Shown here piece after piece: positions 11,302 through 22,119 of a stretch of 64,000 bases of DNA (the first letter of the stretch is position 1; the number at the start of each line of letters is the position of its first letter). Origin of the DNA: Rusavskia elegans (Eukaryota; Ascomycota; Lecanoromycetes; Teloschistales; Teloschistaceae); the NCBI GenBank assembly GCA_011316305.1, contig SAUG01000075.1, positions 62,001-126,000 on the forward strand. The letters are read 5' to 3'. The notes beneath the pieces are model-generated. The model was not told where the DNA came from, made no database searches, and saw nothing but the letters and a program-made list of their open reading frames with translations. The position numbers and the translations under genes were made by a program.

Positions 11302-11886
11302 ATGCCCCACCAGCACCGAACACTGCCAACTGAAGCCTTGATGCCATCGTGTCCTAGCGAAACCACCGCAAGACCACTGACCCGTCCAACAATTAACTGC
11401 TACAATATTCTTGACCTGTATGATTCGAATTTTAACGTATCAGCAGTAGGCCAAACAGAGATAAAGCAAGCATATCGACGTGCGCTGCTGTCCAACCACC
11501 CAGACAAGTCTCAGGCCGCAGACCTTGTGCACAGGAAAAGAGCACGATACACAATTGATGAGGTGTCCAGAGCCTACCATACCCTCATTGACCCTGAGCG
11601 GCGTCTCGAGCACGACAGGCAGTTACAGCTAGAGCCACGAGCCAGAACCGACAACGACCATGCACAATCTCATCCCGGCATCGAGACTCGGGATCTCGAC
11701 GAACTCAGTCGCGAAGACTTCAGCGATGAATGGCACTGTGGCTGCCGGTGCGGAGACAAAAAGGGATTCATCTTGACGGAAGATGAATTGCAAAAAAGTA
11801 CCCTCGCGGGCGAAATCATCACGGAGTGTCGAGGCTGCAGTCTTCGCCTGAGGGTGACTTTCGCCACGGCCGATGATGGAACTTGA
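11302..11886 (+). CDS. dph4: Diphthamide biosynthesis protein 4 (J-protein with CSL zinc finger)
   Basis: Dph4 delivers reducing capacity to the Dph1-Dph2 radical enzyme that starts diphthamide synthesis on the histidine of translation elongation factor 2. The 194-residue product has a J domain at about 33-115 with the HPD triad at residues 66-68 (NHPDKS), which stimulates Hsp70. A C-terminal CSL zinc finger follows, with CRCG (C148, C150) and CRGCSL (C176, C179) as the metal ligands. No intron is needed. I start at ATG 11302, just after an in-frame GTG; ATG 11341 (13 codons later) is also possible, because the first 30 residues are not conserved. Length and domain order fit the family. The gene diverges from mug190. 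Confidence 0.9.
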   Translation: MPHQHRTLPTEALMPSCPSETTARPLTRPTINCYNILDLYDSNFNVSAVGQTEIKQAYRRALLSNHPDKSQAADLVHRKRARYTIDEVSRAYHTLIDPERRLEHDRQLQLEPRARTDNDHAQSHPGIETRDLDELSREDFSDEWHCGCRCGDKKGFILTEDELQKSTLAGEIITECRGCSLRLRVTFATADDGT

Positions 11887-12046
11887 TATCCAACCACATG
11901 CTATCCTAACCCTCTGCGACGCTGAGACGTTTGCGCAGCCGAATACTCGACGCATTGTTCGCCTGATCGCCACCTATCCTGAGACGCTGGGTCCAAGCGT
12001 TCAAGCCCCTGGTCCCGACGAATACACCCCTCTCTGGCTGAGATGA
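11873..12046 (+). CDS. Small ORF overlapping the dph4 stop (doubtful)
   Basis: A 57-codon frame starts at an ATG inside the last codons of dph4, in another frame. After the TGA at 12044-12046 the same frame stays open to a second TGA at 12224-12226, so 118 codons contain only one internal stop. I recognise no family. A short intron ending at the TAG near 12054 could remove the stop, but no good donor is seen. It may well be chance. Confidence 0.2.
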   Translation: MMELDIQPHAILTLCDAETFAQPNTRRIVRLIATYPETLGPSVQAPGPDEYTPLWLR

Positions 12047-12434
12047 AAACTGCTAGAAGCATGCTGGAAGTTATACGGGCTGAAGGTTTGCTCGGCGCTT
12101 TTGAAATTTGGCAAACCGTCCGGCAATTCGAATGTCGAGCAGTCTGGGGCTGTGGTGGAAAGGTTAGATATCCACTTCATCAATAGAGTAGTCCACCTTC
12201 TACGCAACATGATACAGAAAGATTGACATGTTCTGTGAGCACTAGACATCACTCTGCTTGAAACAGTAAAGCACAGGGTTCAGTAGAATCGGCCTCTCAC
12301 AAGGCCGCTGAAATGAAGAGTATCTGCATTGGTGCCTTGCCAAGACCGAGCTCGCAAGTATCTTCACTCACTCACTCCGCCTGCTCTAAAGACCAAAGCA
12401 CCCGACAGGACCTTACGATCTCCACCCGTTTGTA
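11887..12434. promoter_or_regulatory. Region between dph4 and the thioredoxin gene
   Basis: 548 bp holding the dph4 3' end and the promoter of the downstream gene. Apart from the doubtful small ORF above, no coding signal stands out. TCACTCACTCACTC-like pyrimidine-rich sequence precedes the next start at about 12363-12385, as is common in fungal 5' leaders. Confidence 0.45.
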
Positions 12435-13586
12435 ATGTCTAAGACGGTGCTCGTCAGTTCCGCCAGCCATTTCAACCAGCTTCTGAGCAGCACCAAGATC
12501 CTTGTGACCGACTGTACGTCTAAATCCCCAGCGACCGCGGTGATCTTCCGAGGCAATAATATTGGAGAGTGTGGCGGGTTGATTAATCCTTGCTGTCAGT
12601 CTATGCGGACTGGTGCGGACCATGCAAAGCAATCGCCCCCATATACGAGCAATTGTCCGCCCAGCTGTCCCGTCCGCAGAAGGTCACCTTCGCCAAAGTC
12701 GATACAGAGCGACAAAAGGAGGTTGCGCAAAAATATAATGTGGCTTCGTGAGTTTCGACTGCTGTTCTCCTAGGTTTAGTATCCACCGCTGACCTGTCCC
12801 AGACTTCCAACGTTCATGATCTTCAAAGATCAACACGTCGTTTCGACTGTTCAAGGCGCGGACCCACGAAAGCTGTCCGAACTGGTCAAGAAAATCGCTG
12901 CAGAAGCCGACTCCGATGGCTTGGGCGGGTTTGGGGAAGTCAGCGACTCTGGCACCGGCTGGCTTGGGATTGGTTTGCTCAAGGGTTACGACAACGTGAC
13001 TGACCAAGTAGACGTGCGAGGCCTTGACCTACTCAACGCGGACAGCAATTTCGGAAGTGCTAGGACGCTATTTGACCCAAGCAAACCTTCCGCGCTCCAA
13101 GTCGGTAAGGGGAAGGGGAGTGCACAAGCAGGTGAAGAGACGAAAGATTGGGCAGAAAGCGACACCGACGAGCAACTGATGCTCTTCATACCATTTCAAT
13201 CTACTCTCAAAGTGCACAGTCTGCACATCACGTCTCTGCCGCCCAAGGATACAGGCGCAGAGGCCGATGAGGCACCAATGAGGCCAAAGACGATCCAGCT
13301 CTACTCGAATCGTGCCCATGTCCTTGGATTTGAGGAAGCGGATGACATCGAGGCAACACAGGCAGTCACGCTCCAGCCAGAAGACTGGGATGCAGCTACC
13401 GGCACGGTCAAAGTTGACCTTCGGTATGTCAAGTTCCAGAATGTAAGCTCTTTGGTGCTTTTCGTAGTGGATGGAGAGGGACATGGAGAGAGGGTGAGGA
13501 TAGACCGCTTGAGGATCGTTGGCGAGATAGGCTCCAAGCGAGAATTGGGTAAATTGGAGAAGATTGGGGATGAGACGGGTGAGTGA
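12435..13586 (+). CDS. Thioredoxin-like protein with PITH domain (TXNL1 type, 3 exons)
   Basis: Exons: 12435-12513, 12600-12747 and 12803-13586, with introns of 86 and 55 bp (GTACGT...CAG and GTGAGT...CGCTGAC...CAG). The product is 336 residues. Residues 1-108 form a thioredoxin fold with the active site WCGPC at 31-35 and the cis-proline motif SLPTFMIF. Residues from about 125 to 310 form a PITH domain (FIPFQSTLKVHSLHI, PKTIQLYSN, VKFQNVSSLVLFVVD), which in human TXNL1 binds the 26S proteasome. By analogy it is a cytosolic or nuclear, proteasome-associated reductase. Both active-site cysteines are present. Exon 1 carries only the first beta strands, and the motif FYADWCGPC appears only after splicing. 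Confidence 0.9.
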
Positions 13587-13990
13587 AATGTGATGAAAGG
13601 CAACGAGGCGTCTCGGAATGGTGCATTTACAGGGCGCCCGGGGCTTTTGTGTAGCATGATAAATCTATTGCACAGATCCAATAAACTGTTGTCACGATCA
13701 ACTTCTATGATGGATGCCTCCAGTCGGTTCTTCATTAAAACCTTCGCTCGTTCGACAAAGATGCGATTAATGCAAGCTGTCCGGCTTAACACCTTTTTGT
13801 TCAACTACTACCCACAGCTTCTCCATGGGTCACCCATAGAGTAACAGCCCGGAGGACGAAGAGTACTGATAGAGAGTAGCGGTAGACGTGCAATATCATT
13901 TGTTCTGTGGCATGGCTGACGCTTGGAAACAACATGATGTATACTCCAATTTGGCCACCTTTGCAACACATCTACCTTTGCAACACACTA
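13587..13990. other. 3' region and right edge of the gene island
   Basis: About 400 bp of balanced sequence after the thioredoxin gene. Composition switches to RIP type near 13,990-14,040. The 84-codon frame at 13590-13844 has no recognisable domain and lies where a 3' untranslated region is expected. Confidence 0.45.
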
Positions 13991-14039
13991 ATAACGACCC
14001 CTAGTTTAGCGACTCTTAGTATATCCTTTTAAAATCGAA

Positions 14040-15040
14040 AAGCTTAAAAAATACCGTTATTATAGATAGAAGAATTCTAAAAGATAATAAATCGTTTGGT
14101 TAGATTAATAATATAGCTAGAGATAATATTTTGTCTAAATTTAAAAGAAAATAGCTTTTGAAAACGTAAATATATAGAAAATTAATTAGATCCGTTAAAT
14201 TCGTAAAGAAAAAAATAGATATATTATAAAAGTAATCAAATTGAAATATATACGATTTAATTATTCGGATTTTAATTTTAATCTTTTACGATTTAATATT
14301 AAAATAAAGATATCATCAGATTAGACTACGTAATTATTTAAAAATCTTAATATTTTATCGAAAAATTATTTTAAAACTTTCGAAAAAGCTGGATCTAAAT
14401 TGAATTCTATTTAAAAAATTTTAATCTATTTTATTTTTTTTAAATTTAAATCTAGTACAATCGATATATATTATTTTTTCGATATAATCTATTATATAAT
14501 CTTTTAATATAGAAATTATATTTTATATAAAATTTCTATTCGATATTATAAAAATTAATAGCTGTTTTTAAATAATATATTAATATTTTATTATTTATTA
14601 ATATTCGATTGATTTAAAATTCGTTGTTCGCGAAAATTTCTCGTAGTCGTTTTTTTAATAGTTAGTTTAAACGATTTAATATATAGCTCGCTGTATTATA
14701 TAATAGAAATTTATATATATATTTTATATTAAATAAAAATACATTCTTTTTAATAACTAGAAATCTATAGTTAATTAATTCCGCGGTAGATATCGCGTTA
14801 ATAATAAATTAAATTTTCAATATCTGTTTGATATTTAGTTAACAGCGAGTATATCTATTAACTTTATTAGTAAAATAGATTTTGTACTAAACGGATATAT
14901 GGATTACGTAATAATTTAGTTTAAATCGTCGGATTCAATATTTTAGATACTCTATAGAAGGCGTAAAAATCGGATGAAAATTTCAAAAAAAGAAATTTTT
15001 ACGAAATTCGAACTCTAAACTATATAATAATCAGAATTAA
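14040..15040. other. Unassigned RIP-degraded AT-rich DNA
   Basis: CpA/TpG-depleted sequence without open frames. No internal match to the named repeat families was found by eye, apart from a SINE-body-like stretch near 14,250-14,560. Confidence 0.4.
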
Positions 15041-15195
15041 TCTGGCCATTTTATCGGATTTCGAACTCGGATCGAAGGAACCGACCCGAGTTTCTAATCG
15101 TATTAGGAAGGAAACTAATTTTAACTAGTAATTTTGACGCGTTAGCCACGTTTATCGCGAAGTCGAGTCGCCACTTTGAATCGAAATGGCCAGTC
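15041..15195. repeat. MITE-1 short subfamily (about 155 bp)
   Basis: It starts with CTGGCC and ends GGCCAGTCTA, with an internal ACGCGTTAGCCACGTTTATC block that recurs at 30921-31080 and, inverted, at 22588-22747. Confidence 0.6.
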
Positions 15196-15646
15196 TAATC
15201 AGAATTTAACTAGATAAAATTCAAAAAATCACGTAATATAGTATTAATTTAATTATTTAATCAATACTAGAACTATTTATTTATAAATTACGGAATTATC
15301 GATTATTTTAATATAATATTTTAGAAAAATTTTTAATTAACTTTTAACTTTTAATTAACATCGACTGAATTCCTAGTATACCTGCTATTTTAGTCGACTA
15401 ATTATTGATATACAGTTTAACGTAAATTTAAATAAATCTATTATTAGATATAATTGTTATTTTTTATTTAATTTCTAGTAGAATCGAATTATCGATTAAT
15501 TTAAATTCGATATATCGTTTTTTATAACTAGATTTTGATTTCAAGTCGATATTAATTTAATTAAACGTTTGAAAAAACTTTATATCGATATTTTATTCAA
15601 AAACGAATATTTATTCTATAGATAAAACCTTTATACTATAAAATAT

Positions 15647-16067
15647 ATATACGATTAATTATTCGTATTTTGATTTTAGTTTTTTATAAATCTAACGTTA
15701 ATGACGCTAATTCGATTGAATTACGTAATTATTTAATATTTAAATATATTACCGAAAACTCGTATTTAGAATTTTCGAACAAATTAGATTTGAACTAAAA
15801 TCTAAAAGAAAACCGTAATCTATTTAATTTTAATCAATTTAATTTACTTCGATCGAAACGGCTAGGCCGAAGCGATCTACTAACTAGGTCTTCTATATTT
15901 CAAAACTCTATAAAAATCGATTTAATTAATAGAAAAAACTCAAGTATTAAATTAATTTTCGAAGGATTCGAATTTTCGACCCGTCGGATTAATTCCGCTA
16001 ATTCCGAAATAGAACGCAAATCCGTTAGACTTCCAGGCAACGCAGTTTACTATTGCGCCATCCAGAC
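15647..16067 (-). mobile_element. tRNA-derived SINE, copy S2
   Basis: The minus strand reads the tRNA-like head with A box and GGTTCGAA-type B box, heavily RIP-mutated. It is flanked by a direct repeat close to TTTATACTATAA on both sides, the target-site duplication. Confidence 0.75.
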
Positions 16068-16342
16068 ATTTTATACTATAATAATAATAAATATTTATAT
16101 AATAATGATTTTTGATAATTAAAAAAAAATAGTTAAATAAAATTTATAGCGTCGATAGTTTTTATTTTATTATATTTTTTAATCAATTACTATATTTTTA
16201 AACTTTCGCAATTTTTTATATAATAGAATTTCTTTATATTATCTCGAAATATATATAACTCTAAATTACTATTATAATTTACCAAATTATCTATTAGATA
16301 ATAATACAATTTTTCATTTTTATTATTATATTTTCGTCTTTT

Positions 16343-16752
16343 TGTAACGTCCCTGTGTATCAGAAGGCGTTACGCTCGAGCCTAGCTACAGCCGTAGACG
16401 TAGTCCGAGCTACTAAATAGTAAGGGAGTCCTAGCGTAGGTTATTATAACTAATCCTATATACCCGCAGAGGTACGGTTACGATATTACGAGGTATCTTC
16501 GTTATAAAGTAATTAAGAAGAGAATAGTAGAGACGTATTTAATAATTATATTAACAACTAACGAAAGTAACTATCTATAGGAGTAATAAGCGATATATAT
16601 AGTAAAAGTAGCCGCAAGGGCCGACAGGTAGCTGTCTGCCAAGAGTCCTATTAGGAGGAGCGGCTATATCGGCTATGGGCGGCTATGGATGATTGGGCTC
16701 GCTTGCTTGACCAATCTCTCCATGGAACCTCTGTAGAGTCGCGGACGTAACA
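16343..16752 (+). mobile_element. Solo LTR (405-410-bp LTR family)
   Basis: A 410-bp unit with inverted ends TGTAACGTC...GACGTAACA, flanked by the perfect 5-bp duplication CTTTT (16338-16342 and 16753-16757). Two diverged copies in the same orientation bound the element at 38240-44577. Nothing internal remains here, so it is a recombined solo LTR. The last ~150 bp (about 16,600-16,752) still carries many CpA and TpG, while the first part is RIP-depleted. Confidence 0.85.
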
Positions 16753-16972
16753 CTTTTATCGTATCCGAATCGAGATAATCTACTAATTTATCTAAATATT
16801 CGATTACTATTAAATTTTTACTAATTTAAATTTGTTTTTAAAATTTAATAAAATTAGAACTTTTACTAGAAATTTAATACGGTCGCTAGAATTATATAAT
16901 TTCGAAAAATTCAAAATATTAAATTTGAACGTTATATTTAAAAAAAATAGATTTTAAAATTCGAAATCTATT

Positions 16973-17292
16973 TAGACTGGCCGTTTCGGGTCGGATTTTC
17001 GTCGAATCGTCGGATATCCGATTCGATTTTAGTAATCCGATCTGGACCCGACTCGATTAAATTATATATCTAATATTTTTTTTTAATCTTTTAATAAAGA
17101 TAATATATTTAGATAATATATTTTCTCGAATTAGAATATCTCTAGCTAGTATAGTTAATTAATTAGAATTTTTTTAGTAAATTCGTATAAAAGTTATATT
17201 AGCTTTATACTTTTATACTAGAGTTTGGCGGTCTTGGCGGGTCGGATCGAGTTACGATCTAGAATTCGAAATTCGATCCGACGGCCAGTCTA
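16973..17292. repeat. MITE-1 copy (320 bp)
   Basis: It begins TAGACTGGCC and ends GGCCAGTCTA. The inside has the common 'aattaattagaattttttt' and 'tataaaagt' words of the family. Confidence 0.75.
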
Positions 17293-17675
17293 AATCTATT
17301 ATAGTAGACGAAATAGCGAAAACTCGATCGATATAATTAAATGATTCGAATTCGGCGGTTTTAAATCCTGATTTTATTAAATTATAAAAATATAACAGCA
17401 GTTATAGTTATAATATAAGTAAATTTTCAGTTTATATTAAACTATAGTTTAGACTATTAAAGAAATTTCGTAAATTCAATATATCAATATATATTAGTAT
17501 AAAAATACGACTATAATATATATATATATAAAATTTACTTTGTAATTTTATAAATAAATTTAAGAAATATATATTACGAAAATATTACGAAATTAAATCG
17601 AATTAATTAATTTTATTTTTTACTTTAATTTAAACTAGTTCGATTAAAATATAAATTTCTATATCATATATTTAA

Positions 17676-17855
17676 ATTGATTACTTCGAATCGAATTTCC
17701 GTCGGTATTTCGGGAATCCGACTTGAATTTTAATAAATCGATTCGATTTAATTTACTAAACGATTCAAGCTGGTTTCTAATATTAAAATCGAAAAATAAA
17801 TCGGATTATAAAATAGAAACTAATAGAAATTCGATCTAATCTACTAAACTTCTAA
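17676..17855. repeat. MITE-1 fragment (one half)
   Basis: TACTTCGAATCGAATTTCCG followed by cgggaatccgac and gattcaagctgg: the left half of MITE-1, without a clear right terminus. Confidence 0.5.
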
Positions 17856-17891
17856 TATATAATATAATATTATAATTAATTAATTAAATAA

Positions 17892-18320
17892 TGGTTTAGA
17901 TAGCGCAGTAGCAGAAATTGCGTGATCTATCGACCTAACAGATCTAGCGCTCTATCTCGGAGTTAGCGGAATTAATCCGGCGGGTCAAAGATTCGAATCC
18001 CGCGAAGGTTAACTAATATTTAAATTTTTTCTATCGATTAAAATCGATTCTTATATAGAGTTTTTATATAGAGAAATTATTTAGTAAATCGTTTTATATT
18101 CGTATAAATCGATCGAATTAGAATTGAATCTAAAAAGGTTAAATAGATTATAGTTTCCTTTTAGATTTTAGTTTAAATCTAGTTCCTTCGAGAATCCTAA
18201 ATTGAATTCTCGGTAAAATATTTAAATTTCAAAAAATTACGTAATCTAATCGATAGGTACCTCTAGTATTAAATTGTAAAAAACTAAAATTAAAGATTCG
18301 AATATTTAAACCGTATATAT
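17892..18320 (+). mobile_element. tRNA-derived SINE, copy S3
   Basis: A head with TAGCGCAGTAGC (A box region) and GATTCGAATCCC (B box), then the usual body and an ATATAT tail. It lies between repeats of TAATTAATTAA, its target-site duplication. Confidence 0.75.
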
Positions 18321-18439
18321 ATAATTAATTAATTATTTAATATTAAAAAAAGATAATATATTTAGTTTAATTAAAATTTATCTAGCTAGTATAATTAATC
18401 AATTAGAGATTTTTTAGAATTTAGACAAATAGATATAAC

Positions 18440-18597
18440 TTTTATATAAAAATTATACTATTATATCAGAGTTTAATAGATCTTATAGTTTTAATAGATC
18501 GAATCTAAATTTTCGAATTTATTTTAAAATCGAATCGAATCGAATCGGATCGAATTAGTCAATTTTGATTCGAAATCCGATCCGACGGCCAGTCTAC
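18440..18597. repeat. MITE-1 fragment (right half)
   Basis: It ends in CCGACGGCCAGTCTA with the typical tcgaatcgaatcggatcg words before it. Confidence 0.5.
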
Positions 18598-19256
18598 GTA
18601 TATCTAACGCTAGTTTATTAGTATTAAATTGTTTACGAAATTTACAGTTAATCGAATATCTATAATATATATAAAATAATATAAAGATTTTTTATAAAGA
18701 TTTATTTAATTAATAGAAAAAATCAAATATTAAATAGATTTCGAAAAATTTCAATCTAAAATCTATTATTTTCGAATAAAATTTTTAGTTTCGAAAACGT
18801 TAAATCCGTTAGTAAAAATTAATTTAATAACGTAATTGCTACTACTATATTAATTAGATCGAATATAATATTTATATAAAAAAAAATTAATTATATTTTT
18901 ATCGTCGTACGAAAAAAATAAATTTATATTAAAAAAAACTATCGTTATAATTTTTATATTTCAGAAATCGTAAATTTCCACGTCATTTCTTATTATAATT
19001 TTTTACAATTTGATATTTTTTACTATAGACTAATTATTTGGCATTTTTTCAACTGAATATTATTATAATTATATTTAAAAATACCTATTTTACTATTTAA
19101 AATTTACGTTCAAAAGCTGTTATTTTCTATTATTTCCATTATCTTTAATTATATTATTTTAAAATTTTCAAATTTTCGAGAAAATATATTCAATTAACTA
19201 GTATTATATTAATAGATATTCTAATATTTTAAAAAATCTTTTTAAAAATATAGATT
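18598..19256. other. Unassigned RIP-degraded DNA
   Basis: AT-rich, no open frame, no repeat partner seen. Confidence 0.4.
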
Positions 19257-19690
19257 AGATTTGAATGGCGTAGTAGCAAGATTGCGTGACCTGAAAGCTT
19301 AACGGATCTATCGTTTTTCGAAGTTAACGGAATTAAATCCGACGGATCGAAGATTTAAATCCCTCGAAGGTTTACTAATATTTAAGTTTTTTCTATCGGC
19401 TAAAATCGATTTTTATATATAATTTTTATATAAAGAGATTATATAGTAAATCCTTTCGATCTAACCGTACTAATCGATCGAATTAAATTAAAATAACAAA
19501 GTTAAATAGATTAAAATCTCTCTAGACAAAATCAAAACTAAGTCTAATATCTTTAGAAACTTTAAATTAAATCTACGATAAAATATTTGAATATAAAATC
19601 ATTATAAAATTTAATCGATTAGTACTTATAGTTCTAGTATTAAAATATAAAAGATAAAAATCAAGAATTTGAATAATTAAATCTAATAAA
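19257..19690 (+). mobile_element. tRNA-derived SINE, copy S4
   Basis: The head (GAATGGCGTAGTAGCAAGAT) and a body ending in the shared 'tctagtattaaaatataaaag' words are clear. RIP has changed the B box (GATTTAAATCCC in place of GGTTCGAATCCC). Confidence 0.7.
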
Positions 19691-20450
19691 AATATAAATT
19701 ATTTATATAATCTTTTAAACTATCGTCGCCGGTTTTAATTAAATCATTATTAAACGTTAATACTACGTATAGAAAATAGATTCTTAAACGAATAAAAGAT
19801 TATGTATTTTATAAATAGAAACGAATTTATAAATTAAACGAATCGCGATTATAATTATTTATTCGAAAATTCAATCAGCGTTAAATCAATTTAAAAAATA
19901 TTAGCGATTGATTAAATATATTAGATAATAGATGGAGAAATATATAATATTCACTTTATTTAGTTTTTTAATAAACTAATAGTATCGCGAATATCTTTCG
20001 ACTTATATAATCTACGGCGAAAAAACGTTATTTTTCGGCATTTTTATTTTTAAAACCTTTTTATAGAAATCTATAACGAAAATAAACGACGTTATAAATA
20101 TTATAAATTATATTAAAAGATATTATAAGTCTATCGATAGAAATGAAAATGGAAAAATACGTTAATATATTCTAGTAAAACTTTTACTTTTAATAGAATT
20201 TCGAAAATGAATAAAATTATTAGTAAAATATTTATTGCTTTTATATTTGAATATATTTAGATGATTATTTATTAAATATCTATCTAATAAATATATTTTC
20301 GATTTTAGTATCCGATAAACTAGTAGTTCGATAAAAAAATATAACGTTAATATATTAGTAGCAAATATATAATAGTAAAATTTTATTTTAAATTAAATAA
20401 TTTATAAAATGATTATTTAAAAATTAAATTTAGATTTATTTAATTGTTCA
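19691..20450. other. Unassigned RIP-degraded DNA
   Basis: AT-rich with a slightly higher content of CG words. No open frame and no assigned repeat. Confidence 0.4.
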
Positions 20451-21350
20451 ATTAACGAAGGAATTTTAAAAGATCATTATATATCGTAGTTATCGCTTTT
20501 TTTACTAGTAATATAAGCTTTGTAATACTATACTTTTATAAATACTACGATTAATCAAAGTATTTTATATCTATAAATTTCTCTATAATAGTTCTAGCTT
20601 CTAGTTAAACTAGTTGATAGTAGTATTTCTATCTATAATAACTATATCTATCAGCAAAAATATCTGTTACATTATTATAATCAAATTAATCTATTTTAAC
20701 TATAATTAAAATCTCCTCTAAAAACTTCGAGACGGGTTGAATCGAATCGAGTTCTAGAATATCTAATTCGATTTAGTCCGAGTTGGATTAAATCCGAGGA
20801 AAATTAGAAACGGATTAGAGTATAAATAGGTTTTCGCGGGTTTATTTTATTTAAAAAACGAATTATTTAACTATCGCGCTAGTATAGACGCTAAGTTCGT
20901 TTATAACGACTATATCAATTTTTTCGATTATATAAAATCCAATTATTTTATTTACGCTAGTTCAACGTCTATATTAGATACTCTAGATATAAATTTTAAA
21001 ACTGTTATTTTTTATAAATCCAATTTCGAATCTAACTCGAATCGAAACAGATTAGATCGATATCTATTTAACTCGATTCGGACTCGATTCGAACCCGTTC
21101 GGATCGAATTCGGATCGGGAATTTCTATATTTCTTTCCGAAAAGTATCTCTTTTTATTATTTTTAAAACGCGTTATCTATTTTTTTTACTTTGTTTTAAT
21201 CTAATCGATCGGGTAAAACTTCCAATTATAGTAGCTGGCGTACTATCTAGCGACTCTTTTAAAGCTATACGGGCTAAAAAGTATAATAATAATCAAATAA
21301 AATATTTGTATATTAACTATTGAAAAAATATAGCAATAAAATAAATTATA
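20450..21350 (+). repeat. Unclassified repeat family X, copy 1 (interrupted by MITE-3)
   Basis: The words at about 21,225-21,350 (gtagctggcgtactatctag, aaagctatacgggctaaa) match, on the opposite strand, the family X copies at 27.45-28.99 kb and 50.56-51.35 kb. A MITE-3 copy splits it at about 20,727-21,145. The decayed coding frame is described under 50805-51134. Confidence 0.5.
20727..21145. repeat. MITE-3 copy
   Basis: It starts CGAGACGGGTT and ends near ttctatatttctttccg; the same ~420-440-bp unit occurs at about 28,335-28,740 and, inverted, at 35,098-35,545. The ends are imperfect inverted repeats around TCGAAACGGG. Confidence 0.55.
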
Positions 21351-21357
21351 GATAGTA

Positions 21358-21530
21358 GATTGACTACTTCGATACGGGTTTCTTTCGGTATTTCGGAAAT
21401 CCGGCCCGAGTTTTAATAAATTAGTTTAATTCGATCCGCTAAACGGTTCGAATCGATTTCTAATATTAAAATTAAAAATCGAAACTGATTATAAAATAGA
21501 AACTAATAGAAATCTAATTTAATCCGATCT
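21358..21530. repeat. MITE-1 fragment (left half)
   Basis: GATTGACTACTTCGATACGG followed by the cggaaatccggcccgag type words of the family. Confidence 0.5.
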
Positions 21531-21682
21531 ATAATTATAATAAATAGTCGAATACTATAGTTTCTATACCGATTAATCCTATAGATATATTTTTATAATT
21601 ATAATAATTAATTTATATAATATAAAAAATTAGTATATTTTATTTAGTTTTAAATTAAAAAAAATTTAATTTAATCTATTTA

Positions 21683-22115
21683 TTTATACGATTTAATTAT
21701 TTTAATTTTAATTTTAGTCTTTTACAATATAATACTAGAAGCGCTAAACCGATTAGATTACGCAATTATTAATATTTCAATATTTTACCGTTAATTTAAT
21801 TTAAGACTCTCGAAAAAACTAGATCTAGACTAAAACCCAAAGGGAAACCGTAGTCTATTAAATTTTAATTAACTTAATTAACTTTTATTAGAATCGGCCA
21901 GGCCGAGATAATTTTTTAAATAATCTCTCTATATAATTCCTATATAAACTCTATATAAAAATCGATTTAGTCGATTAGAAAAAATTTAAATATTAGATTA
22001 ACTTTCGAAGGTTTCGAATCTCCGATCCGCTAGATTAACTCCGCTAATTCCGAAATAGAGCGCGGATCTATTAGATCTCCAGATAACGTAATCTACTACT
22101 ACGCCACCCAGGCCA
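21683..22115 (-). mobile_element. tRNA-derived SINE, copy S5
   Basis: Minus-strand head ending with CACCCAGGCC (GGCCTGGGTGG on the minus strand). TTTAATCTATTT occurs at both ends as the target-site duplication. The body is the same as in the other SINE copies. Confidence 0.75.
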
Positions 22116-22119
22116 ATTT

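Noticed and set aside
12986..13804. Minus-strand ORFs up to 167 codons opposite the thioredoxin-PITH gene
   Set aside because: Antisense to a well-conserved exon, so explained as shadow frames.
13590..13844. 84-codon ORF after the thioredoxin gene
   Set aside because: In the expected 3' untranslated region; no recognisable motif.
16600..16752. Ribosomal RNA or unique gene fragment, because composition is normal
   Set aside because: It is the 3' part of an LTR with exact CTTTT duplications and two related copies elsewhere in the window.
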